From an uncultured Collinsella sp. (lineage in GTDB: Bacteria > Actinomycetota > Coriobacteriia > Coriobacteriales > Coriobacteriaceae): 17,367 nt of DNA. Shown one piece after another: positions 14,287-17,367 of the stretch (positions are counted from its first letter, which is position 1; each line of letters opens with the position of its first letter). A model generated the notes under the pieces. The model saw only the letters and a program-made list of their open reading frames with translations. It did not search any database and was not told the origin of the DNA. The stretch spans positions 1 through 17,367 of the forward strand of contig UROM01000028.1 in the NCBI GenBank assembly GCA_900549455.1, in the 5' to 3' direction. Made by a program: the position numbers and the translations under genes.

Positions 14287-15177
14287 ATGACAAACCACCA
14301 CGCCGAAGACGGCGATAAGAAAAGCATTCTGGATGCCCGCATTGAGCGAGCATATGCAAACGAATATGACGCTGCCTTTGCCGCCGCGACCATCAAGAAC
14401 TACGCGTCGCTACCGCTCGCGACGATCTTGGCCGACCACCCTCAACTGCTGAAGCGCTGCACAAAGATCATGGGCGACCCCGACATTCGCAAGCTGACAG
14501 ACCCCTATGCCCCAAAACGCGACAACGATTCGTACGTTCTTACCGTAGGCTGCCTAGCCCATATGCTTACGGCGCTCGACACGAAACTCAAGCTCGAATG
14601 GAAACCCGACGAGCGTCATGAACTCGAAAGCAAGCGGAACACCCTGTGCACCGCACTGTTCCTTCCGTTGGACGGCCTCAAGCGCTGCAACGTCGAGCTC
14701 AATACACAGGCGCGGCAAAAGCCCGGGACCACGGGGCAGAAAACTCCAAGACCCCATGCGGCCATCGTCGACCGCAACCGATATAACCGCATGACCGCGC
14801 ACTTTTCCGCCGAGGGAGCAGCCATAAGGACGCTGATCGACCTGCTGTGCCTCCTGAGCATCAACGAGCTATTTGAGGGCTATCTCGCCCTTGTTCCCGC
14901 GACGGCACCCAAGTCGGTAGCAAAGATCATCGAGACCTGCAGACGCCAGTTTGAGCGCCATCGCAATGGCAGCGAGATGAACGCCAGCATCGCGCAGTAC
15001 TACGCGGCTCATTACAAAAATGGCGGATGTGCCCCTGTCGAGCATCAGCTGCGGCTCGCCTATGCCACGCCCGTCGCAACGCTCCATCGCTTTGGAGCCC
15101 TTGGCGCTTGCGAGCCGCACGAACAGGCAGCCTGCCCCACAACCGAGCTCGATCTCAGGCTCGGACGAACCCTGTAG
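14287..15177 (+). CDS. Hypothetical protein, first gene of the ClpP/VirD4-like operon
   Basis: A 296-aa protein I do not recognise. It looks soluble and largely helical: an acidic/basic N-terminus (HHAEDGDKKSILDARIERAYANEY), a segment VLTVGCLAHMLTALDTKLKLEW, a Gly/Pro-rich linker (QKPGTTGQKTPRPHA), then TLIDLLCLLSINELFEGYLAL, which is hydrophobic but probably a buried helix rather than a membrane span. No signal peptide, zinc cluster or nuclease motif stands out. The ATG at 14287 follows GGAG by 5 nt; an in-frame ATG at 14131 would translate the tandem repeats and lacks a ribosome site. It is 63 nt upstream of the ClpP-like gene in the same direction, so it is probably a partner, for instance an adaptor or substrate of the protease (inference). 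Confidence 0.78.
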   Translation: MTNHHAEDGDKKSILDARIERAYANEYDAAFAAATIKNYASLPLATILADHPQLLKRCTKIMGDPDIRKLTDPYAPKRDNDSYVLTVGCLAHMLTALDTKLKLEWKPDERHELESKRNTLCTALFLPLDGLKRCNVELNTQARQKPGTTGQKTPRPHAAIVDRNRYNRMTAHFSAEGAAIRTLIDLLCLLSINELFEGYLALVPATAPKSVAKIIETCRRQFERHRNGSEMNASIAQYYAAHYKNGGCAPVEHQLRLAYATPVATLHRFGALGACEPHEQAACPTTELDLRLGRTL

Positions 15178-15240
15178 CCCGCCAGCCCCTCCGCGGGCAA
15201 CAATCCTATTCCACAACACAACCAACAGAAAGGAGTCCTC

Positions 15241-15858
15241 ATGGACACCAATCATTCCCCCATCATCAGCCCCCTCACCATGCGTGAATCCGCCCGAGGT
15301 ATCACGCTCACCAGCATTTATGATGAGATGCTCGCCCGTCGCGAGCTCTCCGTCATGGGAAACATCGAAACCCCGATGGCCCACGACCTATGCCAGCAGA
15401 TCCGCCTGCTCGATGCCACCGACCCCAGCCGCCCCATCACCATATTTGTCGCCAGCGCCGGCGGAAGCGTGCGATCGGGTCTTGCGATCTATGACGCCAT
15501 GCGCCTCGCATCGTGCCCCATCCGCACCGTCTGCCTGGAATTCGCCGCGTCCATGGGCGCCGTGATCTTTATGGGCGGCGACGATCGCCGTATGGCGCCC
15601 CATGCAGAGCTCATGATTCACGACCCGCTGATCCCCCAGGGGGCAGGCGGCTCGGCACTTGCGCTGCAGGAAACCAGCCGGCGTCTCATGCAGACCCGCA
15701 AGACCCTCACGCAAATCCTCTCGGACCGCAGCGGCCTCACGCCCAAGCGCATCCAGTCCCTCACTGCAAAAGACACCTACCTTTCGGCCGAGCGCGCCGT
15801 CGAGCTCGGCTTTGCCCACGAAATCCTCTCGACCACCAAGGAGGTCGCCCATGTCTAA
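15241..15858 (+). CDS. ClpP-fold (S14) serine protease
   Basis: A 205-aa ClpP-like protein with a complete catalytic triad: S104 in LEFAASMGAV, H127 in AELMIHDPL and D178 in TAKDTYLSAERAVELGF, each in the context seen in ClpP. The oxyanion strand VASAGGSVRSGLAIYDAM is also present. Housekeeping ClpP forms a barrel that degrades proteins fed by ClpX, ClpA or ClpC. This copy is divergent (FAASMGA where ClpP usually has GQAASMGA) and lies beside a VirD4-like ATPase rather than a Clp ATPase, so it is probably a specialised paralogue. AAAGGAG (15229-15235) is 5 nt before the ATG at 15241, and the end overlaps the next gene by 8 nt. Phage head-maturation protease of ClpP fold is an alternative, but no phage genes are present. 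Confidence 0.88.
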   Translation: MDTNHSPIISPLTMRESARGITLTSIYDEMLARRELSVMGNIETPMAHDLCQQIRLLDATDPSRPITIFVASAGGSVRSGLAIYDAMRLASCPIRTVCLEFAASMGAVIFMGGDDRRMAPHAELMIHDPLIPQGAGGSALALQETSRRLMQTRKTLTQILSDRSGLTPKRIQSLTAKDTYLSAERAVELGFAHEILSTTKEVAHV

Positions 15859-17155
15859 CCTCGCCAGCCGCCTCGCCGCATCTGAGTTCGCATCGTCCAC
15901 CATCCTCGCCAAAGATCGAACGCTTTCCTGCGACACCCGCCAAACGGGACTCAACAACAACGCACTTGTGATCGGCCCCTCGGGAGCCGGCAAGACCCGA
16001 AACGTCCTCAAGCCCAACCTGCTGCAAATGAACGCAAGCTACATCGTGCTCGACACCAAAGGCACGCTCTGTCGCGAAGTGGGACCCGTGCTGGCAGCCC
16101 ACGGTTACCGCGTGCAATGTCTCAACTTCGCCGACCTCAACACCGTCCCGGCCCTTGCGCCCGGCATCGAGCGCTGCGGCTACAACCCCCTGAGGCACAT
16201 TCGCCGCAAGGCGGACGGCAGGCCCAACCAGCAGGACATCCTCTCGGTGGCAAAGGCCATCTGCCCCATCGAGGACAACAACCAGCCTTTTTGGGATCAT
16301 GCGGCGGCAAACCTGCTGTCGTGTCTTATCGCCTACGTCACCGAACAGCTACCCGCCGACGAGCAGACGATCAGCTCGGTCATCAAGCTGATCGAGCACC
16401 TGCAGGACGGTGCCACGGGTCGACTGTTTGACGACCTGATCACGACCGACCCCCAAAGCTATGCCCTCTCGCTATGGCGGCGCTACGCCATTACGCAAAA
16501 TGCCGAGCGCATGCACGCGAGCATCGTCGGCATCCTTGCCGAAAAGGTCATGTGTCTGGGATTCGACGGTGCGGCACAACTCTATCGTGAGTGCCATCAG
16601 GTGGACTTCGCTTCCATGGGACACACCCCCTGCGCCCTGTTTGTAACCGTGAGCGATATTGACCGCAATCTCGATCCGCTGACCGGCCTCTTTATTTCGC
16701 AGGCGTTTATGGGCCTTATTCGTGAGGCCGATAGGCAGCCCGACGGCAGCCTGCCCGTGCCCGTGCGCTTTATGCTCGATGACTTCGCAAATCTGCAGAT
16801 CCCCCAGATCGACAACGTGCTCTCGATTATCCGAAGCCGCAACATCTGGGCAACGCTGCTGCTGCAGTCGACCAACCAGCTCGATGCGCTCTATGGCGAG
16901 GCACGCGCACGCTCCATCATGGGCAACTGCGACACGCATCTGGTGCTGGCGTTCCAGGATCCCGAGAGTGCCCGGGTGTTTTCCGACCGCGCCGACGCGC
17001 TGCCCAGCATGCTCATGGCGACGCCGATCGATCGCTCGTGGCTCTTTGTACGCGGTCGCACTCCCGAACAGGTCGAGCGCTTTAGGCTCGAAGACCATCC
17101 GCTCTACGGGGAGCTGCCCGAGGTGCAGCGAGGCCATGCGGAGGCCGAGATCTAG
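15851..17155 (+). CDS. VirD4/TraG-like ATPase without membrane anchor
   Basis: A 434-aa P-loop ATPase of the type IV coupling protein group. Walker A is GPSGAGKT (42-49). YIVLDTKG (64-71) matches the family's DPKGE motif, NQPFWDHAAANLL (144-156) marks the helical insert, VRFMLDDFANL (305-315) is Walker B, and TLLLQSTNQLDALYG plus MGNCDTHLVL follow as in VirD4 proteins. VirD4 proteins pump DNA or protein substrates through a type IV secretion channel. This one lacks the usual N-terminal transmembrane helices: Walker A starts at residue 42, after a polar region. The ATG at 15851 follows AAGGAGG by 6 nt and overlaps the ClpP-like stop, so the two are translationally coupled. No relaxase or other transfer gene is in the window. 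It may be a remnant of a conjugative element or an independent translocase. Confidence 0.87.
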   Translation: MSNLASRLAASEFASSTILAKDRTLSCDTRQTGLNNNALVIGPSGAGKTRNVLKPNLLQMNASYIVLDTKGTLCREVGPVLAAHGYRVQCLNFADLNTVPALAPGIERCGYNPLRHIRRKADGRPNQQDILSVAKAICPIEDNNQPFWDHAAANLLSCLIAYVTEQLPADEQTISSVIKLIEHLQDGATGRLFDDLITTDPQSYALSLWRRYAITQNAERMHASIVGILAEKVMCLGFDGAAQLYRECHQVDFASMGHTPCALFVTVSDIDRNLDPLTGLFISQAFMGLIREADRQPDGSLPVPVRFMLDDFANLQIPQIDNVLSIIRSRNIWATLLLQSTNQLDALYGEARARSIMGNCDTHLVLAFQDPESARVFSDRADALPSMLMATPIDRSWLFVRGRTPEQVERFRLEDHPLYGELPEVQRGHAEAEI

Positions 17156-17232
17156 GCGCAGGGTTCTCGCAGCGCGCGGCGCCCCGGCGATGTTCCACAA
17201 AGGCCGTGCGCCCCGGGACCACGGCAAAGCAA

Positions 17233-17264
17233 AGGGGCCCGCATCCGATAGGATACGGGCCCCT
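17233..17264. terminator. Strong terminator hairpin right of the VirD4-like gene
   Basis: AGGGGCCCG (17233-17241) pairs with CGGGCCCCT (17256-17264), extended inward by ATCC/GGAT around a GATA loop. The single inner mismatch is a G-U pair on the minus strand. On the minus strand UUUGCUUU follows, so it best terminates a gene coming from the right; on the plus strand it lies 77 nt after the VirD4-like stop and could stop that operon too. Confidence 0.65.
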
Positions 17265-17296
17265 GACTATAAGGTGCGATGCGTTAACAGCAGCGA

Positions 17297-17320
17297 CTAC
17301 TTGCGATGCGCGCGATAGAA
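17297..17320 (-). CDS. Possible C-terminal tail of a truncated minus-strand gene
   Basis: Read on the minus strand, the last genomic bases encode F-Y-R-A-H-R-K followed by TAG (17299-17297), and a U-tailed terminator begins about 32 nt downstream. That layout fits the 3' end of a gene cut by the contig edge. Seven codons are too few to name it, and an open stretch this short can occur by chance. Confidence 0.3.
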   Translation of the reverse strand, partial: FYRAHRK

Positions 17321-17321
17321 C

Positions 17322-17367
17322 CTGTCTCTTATACACATCTCCGAGCCCACGAGACTCCTGAGCATCT
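17322..17367. other. Illumina Nextera adapter (artefact)
   Basis: CTGTCTCTTATACACATCT (17322-17340) is the 19-bp Tn5 mosaic end used in Nextera libraries. CCGAGCCCACGAGAC (17341-17355) is the read-2 side adapter, TCCTGAGC (17356-17363) has the place and length of an i7 index, and ATCT begins the P7 sequence. This is library-derived, not genomic; the insert ends at 17321. Confidence 0.97.

Noticed and set aside
13999..14301. A 100-codon minus-strand frame with a hydrophobic Val/Leu-rich start in the leader region
   Set aside because: The hydrophobic part is simply the antisense of the C/A-rich tandem repeats. There is no ribosome site, and it overlaps the start of the plus-strand gene.
14287..17155. 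The ClpP/VirD4-like operon as a complete integrative or conjugative element
   Set aside because: No integrase, relaxase, VirB4-like gene, attachment repeat or tRNA target is visible, and the flanks look like ordinary chromosomal genes. A fragment remains possible.
1..17321. CRISPR arrays, rRNA, tRNA and insertion sequences
   Set aside because: On reading both strands I saw no regular repeat-spacer array, no T-loop-like tRNA sequence, no rRNA and no transposase or terminal inverted repeats; the only transposon-like sequence is the library adapter.

Overview
The window looks like an assembled contig from a gut actinobacterium of the Coriobacteriia, most probably Collinsella. I infer this from the GC-rich coding bias, strong AAGGAG-type ribosome sites, the anaerobe-type transporter and the Amadori-sugar genes. 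From memory, Collinsella intestinalis has been reported to consume fructoselysine. No rRNA or tRNA is present to settle the taxonomy. The last 46 bases (17322-17367) are Illumina Nextera adapter, so the right edge is an artefact.

Layout. Positions 1-612 (+) hold the 3' part of a TatD-family nuclease gene. Positions 691-12079 are a long block of minus-strand genes. In order of transcription these are a GntR/UTRA regulator, a YfcC-type transporter, a YtcJ-like amidohydrolase, frlC-, frlB- and frlD-like genes, a second PfkB kinase, an amidohydrolase_2 protein, a YjbQ protein, a BtpA/SgcQ protein and an FGGY sugar kinase. Most gene gaps are 1-62 nt. A strong hairpin separates the regulator from the transporter, and a terminator-like hairpin separates frlD from the second kinase. 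Positions 12230-13796 (-) hold two HAD phosphatases, each with its own terminator. Positions 13797-14286 are a 490-base gap carrying a promoter-like element and a long structured leader. Positions 14287-17155 (+) are a three-gene operon: an unknown protein, a ClpP-fold serine protease with an intact triad, and a VirD4/TraG-like ATPase without a membrane anchor. A terminator and a possible 7-codon tail of a minus-strand gene follow.

How the genes fit together. The core (transporter, FrlC epimerase, FrlB deglycase, FrlD kinase, GntR regulator) matches the fructoselysine/Amadori pathway: uptake, epimerisation where needed, 6-phosphorylation, and cleavage to glucose 6-phosphate plus an amine. It differs from E. 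coli frl in using a YfcC-family carrier in place of FrlA and in its five additional downstream enzymes. Both amidohydrolases have altered metal-ligand motifs. The downstream five genes may form a second catabolic branch.

The most novel-looking unit is the unknown-ClpP-VirD4-like operon, which lies between ordinary genes with no relaxase, integrase or other transfer gene in view.
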